A stretch of DNA of 64,000 nucleotides from Parasediminibacterium sp051861445 (GTDB taxonomy: Bacteria > Bacteroidota > Bacteroidia > Chitinophagales > Chitinophagaceae), in NCBI GenBank assembly GCA_051861445.1, contig JBHYCS010000021.1, forward strand, positions 1 through 64,000, in the 5' to 3' direction. Below the pieces are notes generated by a model. It saw only the letters and a program-made list of their open reading frames with translations. It ran no database searches and was not told where the DNA came from. Each line of letters begins with the position of its first letter. Within the stretch, counting starts at the first letter, position 1. Position numbers and translations under genes: made by a program. This document shows positions 45,661 through 55,107 of this stretch, piece by piece.

Positions 45661-46839
45661 TTATTCAGCAAATAAACTTCTAACAATTCCCATTTCTAAA
45701 CCCCTTAGTTCTGCTAAACCTCTTAATCTTCCAATAGCACTATACCCTGGATTGGTTTTCTTTTTTAAATCATCGAGCATTTGATGTCCATGATCTGGAC
45801 GCATTGGCAAAGCTACTTTTCTATTTTGCATAACTGTTACCAATTCTTTTACCACACTGTACATATCTACATCACCTTCTAAATGATTGTCTTCATAAAA
45901 ATCGCCCCATTCGTTGCGTTTGGTGCTTCTTAAATGTATAAAATGTATACGATTACCAAATTGTTTTACCATGTCTGGTAAATTATTATCTGGTCTTACA
46001 CCATAACTTCCTGTACAAAAACATAAACCATTAGCAACATTTGGCACAGCCTTAATTAAAGCATCAACGTCAGACGCTGTGCTTACCACTCTTGGTAATC
46101 CTAAAATAGGATATGGAGGATCATCGGGATGAATAGCTAAAACAACACCACTAGCTTCTGCTACAGGAACAATTTGTTGTAGAAAATAAATTAAGTTACT
46201 TCTAAGTTTGTTAGCATCGATACCATCGTATGTTTTTAAAACATCGCCAAATTGCTCTACCGTAAAACTTTCTTCACTACCAGGCAAGCCAGCAATAATA
46301 TTTCTAATTAACAATTGCTTTTCTTCTTCATTCATTTCGCTTAAACGGCTTTTGGCACGTTCTAATTCTTCACTTGAATATTCAGTTAAAGCGGCTTTTC
46401 TATTTAATAAAAAAGCGTCAAAGGCAACAAAGGCTGCCTTTTCAAATCGTAAAGCTTTACTACCATCTTCAACTGTATAGGCAAGATCGGTTCTTGTCCA
46501 GTCTAAAACGGGCATAAAATTGTAGGTAATTACTTCTAACCCACATGATGCTACATTTTGTATGCTTTGCTTGTAGTTATCAATGTATTGTAAATAATTA
46601 CCAGTTTGTGTTTTTATGTGTTCATGTACAGGAATGCTTTCAATTACTTTCCATTCTAAACCTGCTGCTTCAACTTCATTTTTCCGTTTTGTAATTTCTT
46701 CAATACTCCAAACAGTTCCATTGGGTACATGATGCAATGCTGTGACCACACCACTACAACCTGCTTGTTTAATATCTGATAAACTAACAGGGTCGTTTGG
46801 TCCATACCAACGCATGGTTTGCTTCATTTGAAATGGCAT
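45661..46839 (-). CDS. uxuA: D-mannonate dehydratase
   Basis: UxuA dehydrates D-mannonate to 2-dehydro-3-deoxygluconate in glucuronate catabolism. The 392-residue TIM barrel has MRWYGPNDPVSLSDIKQAGCSGVVTALHHVPNG at the N terminus, metal ligands in the LAIHPDDPP, GLCFCTGSYG and HFIHLRSTK segments, and MRPDHGHQML near the C terminus. It stands between terminators as a single gene. No fructuronate reductase, uronate isomerase or KDG kinase gene is in the window. Confidence 0.96.
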   Translation of the reverse strand: MPFQMKQTMRWYGPNDPVSLSDIKQAGCSGVVTALHHVPNGTVWSIEEITKRKNEVEAAGLEWKVIESIPVHEHIKTQTGNYLQYIDNYKQSIQNVASCGLEVITYNFMPVLDWTRTDLAYTVEDGSKALRFEKAAFVAFDAFLLNRKAALTEYSSEELERAKSRLSEMNEEEKQLLIRNIIAGLPGSEESFTVEQFGDVLKTYDGIDANKLRSNLIYFLQQIVPVAEASGVVLAIHPDDPPYPILGLPRVVSTASDVDALIKAVPNVANGLCFCTGSYGVRPDNNLPDMVKQFGNRIHFIHLRSTKRNEWGDFYEDNHLEGDVDMYSVVKELVTVMQNRKVALPMRPDHGHQMLDDLKKKTNPGYSAIGRLRGLAELRGLEMGIVRSLFAE

Positions 46840-46935
46840 ACAATTATCTTATTTGAATTAATATTTAAAAGTTGAAGATAAATGGGTTTAATTGAATGGA
46901 ATTTATAAACTTATGCATACGTTTTCATAAATAAA

Positions 46936-46968
46936 AAATCTCAATTTTCTTTTGAAAAATTGAGATTT
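46936..46968 (-). terminator. Terminator of the DUF6580 gene
   Basis: AAATCTCAATTTT (46936-46948) and AAAATTGAGATTT (46956-46968), a 13-base stem followed by T residues on the minus strand. Confidence 0.75.
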
Positions 46969-46992
46969 AAGAAATTAATGTATGTTATAAAT

Positions 46993-47556
46993 TTAAGCTA
47001 ATTGTTGCTTAGCAACTGTTTTTTGCAACCAATACATTCCTCCAAATAATAATGTGGCAAAAAAGGCTGTTCCTAATAAACTACCAACATAAAATGGCAA
47101 TGCATCTACATAACATTGAACAAATCCTGCTGCTGTTTTGGGTCTATTAAATCCACCTCCACCAATCCAAACTAAAAAGTTAGATACGATAAAGTAAGCC
47201 GTTGGAGCAGCAAATGCACCAATGGCAATGCTTGTAATTTTATTTGATTTGACAGCAAATCCAAAAATAGTAGTTGCAACAATAAGTAAATAATTCTGCC
47301 ATTGACCACTATAAAAACCTTTAATAGTAGTTAAACCACTAGTGTATAACATTTCATATAAAGCATCACTTAGCAACATTGAAAGTAAAGGCATTGCAAA
47401 AGCCCACTTTTTTTGTTGTACAAATAAAGCACCGCTAAATAATGCAATTGCAATTTGTGGAGCAAATCCTAAAGGACGGTTAGGCACAATTCTGTACAAT
47501 GCAGATATGATAACTAAAACTAGCAAAGACAGTACAATGTTTTTATTCAATTTCAT
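46993..47556 (-). CDS. DUF6580 family membrane protein, putative transport
   Basis: A 187-residue protein with about five membrane helices. The N-terminal NRPLGFAPQIAIALFSGALF and the SNFLVWIGGGG and CYVDALPFYVGSLLGTAFF segments are those of a Bacteroidota family named only by number (DUF6580). Its size and topology recall small substrate-binding S components of vitamin transporters, but this is only a resemblance. It has its own terminator. The upstream 110 bases to manA show no riboswitch I can recognise. Confidence 0.65.
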   Translation of the reverse strand: MKLNKNIVLSLLVLVIISALYRIVPNRPLGFAPQIAIALFSGALFVQQKKWAFAMPLLSMLLSDALYEMLYTSGLTTIKGFYSGQWQNYLLIVATTIFGFAVKSNKITSIAIGAFAAPTAYFIVSNFLVWIGGGGFNRPKTAAGFVQCYVDALPFYVGSLLGTAFFATLLFGGMYWLQKTVAKQQLA

Positions 47557-47666
47557 TCTTTCGTTTATTTAAATATGCAAGCTTTTCCCTACAAGAATTC
47601 AAAAATAAGGCTAAAAAAACAATTTAGCATAGCTAGTATTATCCTCAGACTGTTAATAATAACAAA

Positions 47667-48875
47667 TTAGGGTATGTACGCTTTGAATAAGGTACATTTA
47701 GCCGAAGCTTCAATGCTGTATTGTTCATTGGGTAAAACGGCAATTGCTTCTCCTTGTTTTAGCACAAAGCTTTTACTAGTGCTATTTACAACAGCTCCAC
47801 CTTCAGTAGCAATAATAATTTCTAAAGATTTAGAAGTTGCAGCATGCTTATTTCCATTTAAAGCAATTTTATTGATAGCAAAATCAGGAACAGGACAAGG
47901 ATAATTCCATTCATTATTACCAATATCGTCGCCTTTTAAAATTTTAGGCACAATACCTTCAAACAAAGTGTGTTTTAGCAACTCAGGAACATCCACATGT
48001 TTTGGCGTTAAACCACCTCGTAACACATTATCGCTGTTTGCCATTAATTCTACATTTTGTCCTTCTAAATATGCATGTGGAATACCAGCACCTTGAAAAA
48101 CAGCTTCTCCAGGATTTGCTTTTACAATATTGAAAAAGTAGATAGAAAAAATTCCTTTATCAATATTTTTCACTTCTGCATCGTTTTCAAAAAGTTTACT
48201 TACCCACCAACCTGGATCTTGTTTTGTAAGTTGATTGTTTCTTTTTCGCCCTAATTCTCTTTTTACCAAACTACCCAACATATTGTCTACATCTGTTTGA
48301 TCCATTTCCATTACTAATTGATATAGCCCTTTGTATCCATCTCTTTTAAACAACGATTTTAACACACTAAATTCTTGAATTTGCTCAAGGGTTTCTTCGA
48401 GCAAAGCTTTTGTTTTAAATCCATGCAACAACCAAAACTCACTTAATGCCACCATTACCTCAGGTTTATGGTTTTTGTCTTTATAATTTCTATGAGGAGC
48501 ATTAATCGGAATTCCTGCAGCTTCTTCGGCTAAAAAGCCCTTTTCTGCTTCTATTTTAGTTGGATGAACTTGAATAGAAAGCATATCTTTTACATCTAGA
48601 ATTTTAAACAAATATGGCAATTCTCCAAATGATTGAAACACTTTATCTGTGATAGTTTCAGAAGGATTTTGGATAATGTAATCGTTTAAAGCAACTTCAT
48701 TAGAACCGTCTGAAATGATAGATGATGCAGAAGGATGTGCACCCATCCAATATTCTGCACAAGGCTTTTGATCGGTATTATTAAAATGCAACAGTTGGGG
48801 CAAAAAAGAAAATCCACCCCAAGCATAGTTTTGTATCTTTCCTTTTAGAAAAAAAGTTTTTCCGGTTAACTGCAT
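47667..48875 (-). CDS. manA: Mannose-6-phosphate isomerase, class I
   Basis: ManA interconverts mannose 6-phosphate and fructose 6-phosphate, with Zn2+. The 402-residue protein opens FFLKGKIQNYAWGG and has the metal-site segments LSIQVHPTKIEAEKGF, the long helical insertion, and AGIPHAYLEGQNVELMANSDNVLRGGLTPKHVDV. Length fits type I enzymes. It is divergent from the yraN-like gene with only 28 bases between start codons, so their promoters must overlap. Confidence 0.95.
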   Translation of the reverse strand: MQLTGKTFFLKGKIQNYAWGGFSFLPQLLHFNNTDQKPCAEYWMGAHPSASSIISDGSNEVALNDYIIQNPSETITDKVFQSFGELPYLFKILDVKDMLSIQVHPTKIEAEKGFLAEEAAGIPINAPHRNYKDKNHKPEVMVALSEFWLLHGFKTKALLEETLEQIQEFSVLKSLFKRDGYKGLYQLVMEMDQTDVDNMLGSLVKRELGRKRNNQLTKQDPGWWVSKLFENDAEVKNIDKGIFSIYFFNIVKANPGEAVFQGAGIPHAYLEGQNVELMANSDNVLRGGLTPKHVDVPELLKHTLFEGIVPKILKGDDIGNNEWNYPCPVPDFAINKIALNGNKHAATSKSLEIIIATEGGAVVNSTSKSFVLKQGEAIAVLPNEQYSIEASAKCTLFKAYIP

Positions 48876-48903
48876 AATCTTATTTTAAAAACCGAATATA
48901 CTA

Positions 48904-49257
48904 ATGAACAGCAAACAAATTGGCGATAAAGGCGAAACAATTGCAGTAAATTATTTAATTGACAAAGGTTTTAACATTGTAGAAAGAAATTGGCGATTTA
49001 AACATTTAGAAATTGACATTATCGCTTACATAAACAAAACATTACATTTTATTGAAGTAAAAACAAGAACGAATGAATTATTTGGAAAACCAGAGGAAAG
49101 TATTGATGAAATAAAAATGAATCGATTAAAAAAAGCAGCAGAGGCTTATCTACAAATTCATTCAGAATGGTTGTTAATACAGTTTGATGTAGTGGCAATA
49201 ACCTTACACAAAAACGAAACGCTTGAAATATTTTTCATTGAAGATGTATTTTTTTAG
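48904..49257 (+). CDS. YraN/UPF0102 family endonuclease-like protein
   Basis: A 117-residue protein with a PD-(D/E)xK-like core: KGETIAVNYLIDKGFNIVERNWR, HLEIDIIAYINKTLHFIEVKTR. The E-x-D and E-x-K residues expected for the nuclease fold are present, as in family members thought to be Holliday-junction-resolvase related. It is divergent from manA. The function is inferred only from the fold. Confidence 0.9.
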   Translation: MNSKQIGDKGETIAVNYLIDKGFNIVERNWRFKHLEIDIIAYINKTLHFIEVKTRTNELFGKPEESIDEIKMNRLKKAAEAYLQIHSEWLLIQFDVVAITLHKNETLEIFFIEDVFF

Positions 49258-49368
49258 TAAGTTAATTTCTATAAAAAGCTAATCCATTATTCTATACTCT
49301 GATAGAATATCTTCTATATCGCATTGTTAGAATCATTTTCACATTTGCAGTATAAATTTTTATCTGCA

Positions 49369-50615
49369 ATGAGTACGCACACCAATAGTAAAATTAAGAT
49401 TGTAAGTTTTTTATGCATGATTACATTGCTGTTTGTACACAATTACAACATCAGTACTGCATATCAAACACCGTCTTCATTTGCAGATACTCCAATAAGT
49501 TTTATTTCTTTTACGGAATATTTTTTTTCAAATTCATTGTTTAGATTTAGAATCCCATTATTAATGGCTATTTCAGGGTATTTATTAGCTAGTTCTTATA
49601 ACTATTCTTACACTGAATTGATTTCTAAAAAAATTAGAACTATCTTAATTCCATTTGCCATTATAGCTGTTATAGGTTTTTTTACTTGTGTAGTTTTCGA
49701 TGTTATCGATACTCAATTTTATACTACAAATGCTTCGGGTATTTTTGGCAAAAGCATTACAGAATTTAGATTGTACGATGTATTGTATCACACTTTTATT
49801 GCTCCTAGTTCTTTTCAACTATGGTATTTAAAAATCATGTTTGTAATGGCTGTTTTCTTGCCAATTATTCGTTTTTTACTTACCAAATTACCTATTGCAA
49901 CATTATCAGTTTTGGCAATCGCTTGGTTGTTTACCAATTATTTAGGTGGTGAAACAAAAGACAGAGGTTATATTTTCTTTTTTATTGGTTTTTATTTAAG
50001 CCAACACAACAAAAATATTGCTCATGCTTTCATTAATGTAAAGTATACTGGATTAGCACTTATTACAGTGGCTTTACTAAGAACCTATTTGGCTTTTTCA
50101 CCTAATCATACAGAAATCACCAGCATGTTAATGGTTTTATCGTTCAAACTAATAGGTATTTTAGGTGCTTATACTTGTTGGTTTATGGCAGATAAATTAG
50201 TTACTATCTACTATAAATTCTCTTTTTTCAGAAACCTTACCAAATCATCATTTTTTATTTTTGCATTTCATGACCATTACTAACACTAGCTGGTTTAGCA
50301 TTGAGAAAATATGTTTTACATAGCCATGAGCAATTTTTTATGGCATACCTACTCTTACCACTTGTTATTGCTACCATAATTATTTTAATTGACCACTTAA
50401 TTCGAAATAAATTTAGCATAACTTATGCATTAATTACAGGTGGAAGAAATGCATTGCGTAAACAAGAAAATGTTGACTATTTCTATTTTTTGCACAATAT
50501 TCAACTTAGTGCAATCTATCCATTTTTATTCGGTGATAGGGCTAAACAACAATGGCAGCATCTACAATATTACACTTTGGTAATTGGCATTGTTTTATAT
50601 AAAATATTTCACTAA
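49369..50615 (+). pseudogene. Acyltransferase-3 family membrane protein, frameshifted
   Basis: The first frame (49369-50283) encodes about ten hydrophobic helices of the acyltransferase-3 fold (ITLLFVHNYNIS, FRFRIPLLMAISGYLLA, FQLWYLKIMFVMAVFLP) and stops after SSFFIFAFHD. The same protein continues in another frame from 50274 as PLLTLAGLALRKYVLHSHEQFF through two more helices to 50615. The join would read FAFHEPLLTLAG if a single base were restored in GACCATTA (to GAACCATTA). Either the gene is inactivated or the base was lost in sequencing. The start is the ATG at 49369; an upstream TTG is possible. Members O-acylate sugars or lipids; the substrate is unknown. Confidence 0.75.
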
Positions 50616-50667
50616 CAAATAGCACAAACAAGTGTAAAACCATTCATGTTATGCTATATTTACAAAC

Positions 50668-51579
50668 ATGTGGGATGTATACAAAAAAGGATTTAAAGCG
50701 TATTTACAACTAGAACGTTCTTTAAGCGATCACTCTGTAGAAGCTTATTTAAGAGATATTGAAAAACTAACCCAATTTTTAGCCATTACACAACAAACAA
50801 AACAGCCAAATACTATAGGGTTAATAGATTTACAACAGTTTGTAAAGTGGATTTCTGAGTTAGGTATGTCTGCAACATCACAGGCAAGAATAATTTCTGG
50901 AATAAAAGGATTTTATAAATATTGCTTAATAGAACAAATTTGTTCAACAGACCCATCTGCACTTTTAGAAGCCCCAAAAACACAGCGATTATTACCAGAT
51001 GTACTGAGCTTTGAAGAAATTGAAAAAATTATTGCAGCCATTGACTTAAGCAAACCTGAAGGCACAAGAAATAAAGCCATTATAGAAACCATGTATAACT
51101 GTGGCTTGAGAGTTACTGAATTAATAGATTTGAAAATAAGTTGTCTTTTTTTTAATGAAGAATTTATTAGAGTAATTGGAAAAGGTGATAAAGAAAGATT
51201 AATACCCATAGGAAAAGACGCTATTAAATACATAAGATTGTATTTGAATGAAGTAAGAAAACACCAAATCATTCAAAAAAATAACGAAGACATTCTTTTT
51301 TTAAATAATAAAGGAAAGCAACTGAGCAGAGTAATGATATTTTACATCATTAAAGATTTGGCTAAAAAAGCAACCATTACAAAAAATATTTCACCACATA
51401 CGTTTAGACATTCTTTTGCCACTCATTTAGTAGAAGGCGGTGCAGATTTAAGAGCGGTACAAGAAATGCTTGGTCATGAAAGCATTACAACCACCGAAAT
51501 TTACACTCATTTAGATAGAGACTTTTTGAGAAGCACATTGTTTTCTTTTCATCCATCATACAATAAGAACTTACAATAA
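50668..51579 (+). CDS. xerD: Tyrosine recombinase XerD
   Basis: A 303-residue site-specific recombinase of the size of XerC/XerD, which resolves chromosome dimers at dif. The N-terminal SAM-like domain (FKAYLQLERSLSDHSVEAYLRDI) and catalytic domain are complete: Arg148 in CGLRVTEL, His244 and Arg247 in SPHTFRHSFATHL, His270 in LGHESITTTEIYTHL, and Tyr279. No transposon or prophage genes flank it. XerC or XerH-type alternatives cannot be separated by eye. Confidence 0.9.
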   Translation: MWDVYKKGFKAYLQLERSLSDHSVEAYLRDIEKLTQFLAITQQTKQPNTIGLIDLQQFVKWISELGMSATSQARIISGIKGFYKYCLIEQICSTDPSALLEAPKTQRLLPDVLSFEEIEKIIAAIDLSKPEGTRNKAIIETMYNCGLRVTELIDLKISCLFFNEEFIRVIGKGDKERLIPIGKDAIKYIRLYLNEVRKHQIIQKNNEDILFLNNKGKQLSRVMIFYIIKDLAKKATITKNISPHTFRHSFATHLVEGGADLRAVQEMLGHESITTTEIYTHLDRDFLRSTLFSFHPSYNKNLQ

Positions 51580-51768
51580 TAAAAGTTAAAACAAATAAAA
51601 AGCTAATTTAAATATTTAAAACCAGAGCAATTAGTATTATCTACAATCAATCAGATGTAATTATAATAGTACAAGAAGCGAAATTAAATTGAAGCCAACC
51701 CTTTTAAATATTATTATTTTAAAACAACAAATTTTTTAATAAATTGCATATACAAGCAAAAAGCGGTT

Positions 51769-53004
51769 ATGGTAGCAGCAACAATTCCAGAGAATGAACA
51801 AGAACGATTACTCGAACTATATAGCTATGATATATTAAATACACAATACAAAGAAGATTTTAATGAGATTGTAGAATTGGCCTCTGAAATATGTAATGTA
51901 CCTATTTCTTTGATTACGTTAATAGATGCAAATCAACAAATATTCAAAGCAAAATTTGGGTTAAGCCATCCTGATAGTACAGATCGAAATGTGTCGTTTT
52001 GTTCACATGCCATTTTAGATGATCGTTTATTTACAGTAAATGATGCCACACAAGATGATCGTTTTTTTGACAACCCATTGGTTACCGATCATCCCAATAT
52101 TCGGTTTTATGCAGGAATGCCACTTATAAATAAAAATGGGTTTAAATTAGGTACACTTTGCGTAATTGATACTGTTCCTAGAAATCTTGATACTCAACAA
52201 TCAAAAGCTTTAAAAACACTGGCAAAACAGGTTATTAAACTATTCGAACTACGACTAAGAAATAAAGAAATTGAAGCACAATCTTTACTCTTAAATCAAC
52301 AAAAAACAAGATTAGAAGAGTTAAATGCTATTCAAAACAAAATCATCTCCATCATTTCACATGATATTAGAAGCCCGTTAACTTCTCTAAAGCAAGTGAT
52401 TGAATTGAAAGACTTGAAAATGTTGAATGAAACCCAGGCTAATAACTTTATGATTACCATTAATCAACAAGTTTCTAGCACCATCAATATGCTATCGAAT
52501 TTGGTGGATTGGAGTAGCATTTTAATGAACAAAACAGATATTGACAAAAAACCAATTTTACTATTTAGTGTTGTAGAAACTATTTTCAAAAATTTAGCAA
52601 TTAGTACACTAATTAAAAACAACAAGTTAATAAACGAAATACCCAAATCTTTATCAATCATTGGTGATGAAAATATTATAGAATTTATCTTACGAAATCT
52701 AATATCAAATGCAAGCAAGTTTACTGCAAATGGTAGCATAAAAGTATCCACACATTTTATTTCAGATACTCGATTGGTTGTTTCAGTAGCTGATTCAGGA
52801 ACAGGTATGAGTGAAGATGTATTGAATAAATTATACAACGGTGGTAAAAACAACAGCTTACCTGGCACAAACAACGAAAAAGGATCTGGAGTTGGTTTAA
52901 TGTTGGTTAGAGATTTTATTTTAAAAATTGGCTCCGAATTAAAAATTGAGAGTTTGTTGGGCAAAGGCACCACTGTTAGTTTTGAACTTGAATATCAATT
53001 GTAG
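51769..53004 (+). CDS. GAF-domain sensor histidine kinase
   Basis: A 411-residue soluble kinase with no membrane helix. The N-terminal GAF domain (about residues 20-165) has LYSYDILNTQYKEDFNEIVELA and DRNVSFCSHAILDD, typical of cytosolic GAF kinases. A coiled linker leads to His198 in IISHDIRSPLTSLKQ. The ATPase part has NLISNASKFTANG, VADSGTGMS and GSGVGLMLVRDF. No response regulator is adjacent. The ligand, possibly a small molecule or the redox state, is not evident. Confidence 0.9.
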   Translation: MVAATIPENEQERLLELYSYDILNTQYKEDFNEIVELASEICNVPISLITLIDANQQIFKAKFGLSHPDSTDRNVSFCSHAILDDRLFTVNDATQDDRFFDNPLVTDHPNIRFYAGMPLINKNGFKLGTLCVIDTVPRNLDTQQSKALKTLAKQVIKLFELRLRNKEIEAQSLLLNQQKTRLEELNAIQNKIISIISHDIRSPLTSLKQVIELKDLKMLNETQANNFMITINQQVSSTINMLSNLVDWSSILMNKTDIDKKPILLFSVVETIFKNLAISTLIKNNKLINEIPKSLSIIGDENIIEFILRNLISNASKFTANGSIKVSTHFISDTRLVVSVADSGTGMSEDVLNKLYNGGKNNSLPGTNNEKGSGVGLMLVRDFILKIGSELKIESLLGKGTTVSFELEYQL

Positions 53005-53139
53005 AAAAATTCCTTTTAAATAGCTTTTCAATCCATTATTCATCACATCAAAATTGATTGATTATATCATTGTGTGCATTTAAGTCAATCATTTTTATGA
53101 AGTACAAATAAGTAATCAATAAAGAAAAGTTTTTTATAA

Positions 53140-53172
53140 TTGTCTACACCCTAAATTGCATACATAAATTTG
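53140..53172 (+). promoter_or_regulatory. Putative promoter of the Rrf2 regulator gene
   Basis: TTG (53140-53142) and TAAATTTG (53165-53172) with a 22-base spacer. The ATG is only nine bases downstream, so the transcript would be almost leaderless. Confidence 0.4.
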
Positions 53173-53180
53173 CTACGTGT

Positions 53181-53597
53181 ATGCTATCTATGAAAACACA
53201 GTATGCTTTTAAAGCACTCATGTATTTAGCACAAAAAGATGCTGAAGGCCCTATATTAATTGCAGAAATTTCAGAAAAAAAGAATATACCTCTAAAATTC
53301 TTAGAAAATATATTACTTGAATTGAAAAAAGCAGGCATTCTAGATAGTAAAAAAGGAAAAGGTGGTGGATATTTTTTCAATCAACGACCTAGCGATGTAC
53401 GATTAGCAAAGATTATGCGTTTAATAGAAGGACCAATTGCATTATTGCCTTGTGTAAGTTTAAATTTTTATCAAAAATGCAAGAATTGTGATGAAAGAAA
53501 CTGTGGTTTAAGCGATGTGATGAAGGAAGTGAGAGATGCAACTTTAAAAATTCTTGAAAATAAAACTGTTGCCGATATTTCACAAATACTTAAATAA
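53181..53597 (+). CDS. Rrf2 family transcriptional regulator
   Basis: A 138-residue winged-helix regulator. The N-terminal helix-turn-helix reads TQYAFKALMYLAQ...ISEKKNIPLKFLENILLELKKAGILDSKKGKGGGY. Cysteines at 91, 100, 103 and 108 could bind an Fe-S cluster, as in IscR- and NsrR-type members, although the spacing is its own. An ATG three codons in is also possible. It may control the outer-membrane gene 40 bases downstream, where a palindrome lies at 53604-53621 (inference). Confidence 0.9.
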   Translation: MLSMKTQYAFKALMYLAQKDAEGPILIAEISEKKNIPLKFLENILLELKKAGILDSKKGKGGGYFFNQRPSDVRLAKIMRLIEGPIALLPCVSLNFYQKCKNCDERNCGLSDVMKEVRDATLKILENKTVADISQILK

Positions 53598-53603
53598 CAA
53601 TAC

Positions 53604-53621
53604 TTTTGCAAAATTGCAAAA
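53604..53621. promoter_or_regulatory. Palindrome between the Rrf2 gene and the outer-membrane gene
   Basis: TTTTGCAA-AA-TTGCAAAA, with perfect eight-base arms. It overlaps a possible -7 element (TACTTTTG, 53601-53608) of the next gene, a good position for an operator. Confidence 0.45.
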
Positions 53622-53636
53622 ACAACCCTTAACTAC

Positions 53637-54419
53637 ATGAAAAAAACGCTTCTGCTATTTGCCCTATTACCCGTTTTATTGTCTGCACAACAAAATACTG
53701 ATTCTTTAAAAGTTTCCGACACTGCTACAATTGCTCGTAAATCGAATAAATATATCGGTAGTAAAAACATTTTAAAAGTTAATCTTTCATCATTGGCTTT
53801 TAACAACTACCATTTTACATTTGAAAAACTAATTCATAACAAAGTTTCTTTTGCTGTTAGTTATAGACATATGCCAAATGGAAATTTTCCTATGGCAAAT
53901 AATATAAAAGATGTAATTAATAATAAAGATATAAATATTGCTGGCTCAAAAATTGGTGGTTATGCAATTACGCCAGAATTTAGATTTTATGCTAAAAAAG
54001 GAATGAAAGGCATTTATCTAGCACCTTATTTTAGATATACAAATTTAGACTTGTCAATACCTATTACATATTCCTTAGCTGTTGGTGCACCAACAAAAAC
54101 GGCCGTTTTCAACGGATCGTTAACAGCAGCTAGTGGTGGATTGATGGTAGGTTTACAAAAACAAATTTTCAAACGAATAACATTAGATATTTGGATTATT
54201 GGGGGGCATTTTGGACATGGAACAGGTAATTTGGTGGCAAATTATTCAACCATTACTGAACCTGAAAGAGAAGCTTTGCAAGCTGAATTAGATAATATTG
54301 ATTTAAATCCGTTCGTTTTCAAAACAGGTACTGTAACTACTACAAAAGCCAATATTGATAGTGATGGTCCTTGGGCTGGCGTAAGAGCTGCTGGATTTAG
54401 TATTGGATTTAGATTTTAA
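53637..54419 (+). CDS. Predicted outer-membrane beta-barrel protein
   Basis: A 260-residue protein with a signal peptide (MKKTLLLFALLPVLLSAQQ) and a beta-barrel pattern: NILKVNLSSLAFNNYHFTFEKLIHNKVSFAVSY, GYAITPEFRFYAKKGMKGIYLAPYFRYTNLD and a last strand GVRAAGFSIGFRF ending in Phe, as outer-membrane proteins do. The opening recalls DUF3575-type proteins, but I cannot name the family. It follows the Rrf2 gene and ends at a strong terminator. Function unknown. Confidence 0.7.
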   Translation: MKKTLLLFALLPVLLSAQQNTDSLKVSDTATIARKSNKYIGSKNILKVNLSSLAFNNYHFTFEKLIHNKVSFAVSYRHMPNGNFPMANNIKDVINNKDINIAGSKIGGYAITPEFRFYAKKGMKGIYLAPYFRYTNLDLSIPITYSLAVGAPTKTAVFNGSLTAASGGLMVGLQKQIFKRITLDIWIIGGHFGHGTGNLVANYSTITEPEREALQAELDNIDLNPFVFKTGTVTTTKANIDSDGPWAGVRAAGFSIGFRF

Positions 54420-54436
54420 TGAATCTAGATTTTACA

Positions 54437-54484
54437 TATAAAAAAGGTAGACAACTTTTTCTGAGGTTGTCTACCTTTTTTATA
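54437..54484 (+). terminator. Terminator after the outer-membrane protein gene
   Basis: Perfect 19-base arms (54437-54455 and 54466-54484) with the core GGTAGACAAC/GTTGTCTACC, a ten-base loop and a T6 run. Confidence 0.88.
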
Positions 54485-54619
54485 CCCTAAAATGATTCAA
54501 AAATAAATTATCAGTAGAAATTTTGTGTATTAATCTAAGATACTTACTTGTAAAATTTTCTGGGCTAACTGATATAAATAACTCTGTTTGTGAGTGTAAT
54601 AGCTGACTAAAAATGCTTA

Positions 54620-55063
54620 CTATTTAAGCAGATATCGCTTTATTTCTTTTTGAGTATCTCTTGCTTTTATGGTTTCTCTCTTGTCGTGTAGTTTTTTTCC
54701 TCTACCAACACCAATTTCAACTTTCACCAAGTTTTCTTTTGTAAAAAATACTTTTAAAGGAACAATTGTATATCCTCTTTCTTTTAAAATAGCTTCTAAC
54801 TTTTTAAGTTCTTTTTTGGTGAGCAATAATTTGCGGTCATGTACAGCAATGTGATTATTTGAGGTACCTAATTTATATTCGGCAATATACATGCCTCTTA
54901 GCCAAAGTTCGTGATTATCGAAAAGACAAAAAGCATCGTTAAAACTCACCTTTCCATCTCTAATGCTTTTAACTTCTGTACCTAACAAGGCAATACCTGC
55001 AACATATTTATTCTCTATGGCATAGTTAAAATACGCTTGTCTATTGTTCATTTCTTTTGCCAT
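54620..55063 (-). CDS. smpB: SsrA-binding protein
   Basis: SmpB binds tmRNA and delivers it to stalled ribosomes for trans-translation. The 147-residue protein has the core NRQAYFNYAIENKYVAGIALLGTEVKSIRDGKVSFNDAF, the ELWLRGMYIAEY segment and a basic tail (GRGKKLHDKRETIKARDTQKEIKRYLLK). Length is normal. No tmRNA gene is seen nearby. It is 44 bases from accD on the same strand. Confidence 0.96.
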   Translation of the reverse strand: MAKEMNNRQAYFNYAIENKYVAGIALLGTEVKSIRDGKVSFNDAFCLFDNHELWLRGMYIAEYKLGTSNNHIAVHDRKLLLTKKELKKLEAILKERGYTIVPLKVFFTKENLVKVEIGVGRGKKLHDKRETIKARDTQKEIKRYLLK

Positions 55064-55107
55064 AATCTCTCAAAATGCTACGTACTCAATTCTATAAAAA
55101 AATGATA

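Noticed and set aside
45661..46839. uxuA as part of a local uronate operon
   Set aside because: Terminators on both sides isolate it and no partner genes of the pathway are present.
47605..47635. GCTAAA...TTTAGC hairpin downstream of manA
   Set aside because: A six-base AT-rich stem is too weak to distinguish from chance, although some manA terminator should be near.
50668..51579. Tyrosine recombinase as integrase of a mobile element
   Set aside because: Length and motifs fit a housekeeping XerD, and there are no flanking att-like repeats, tRNA, transposase or phage genes.
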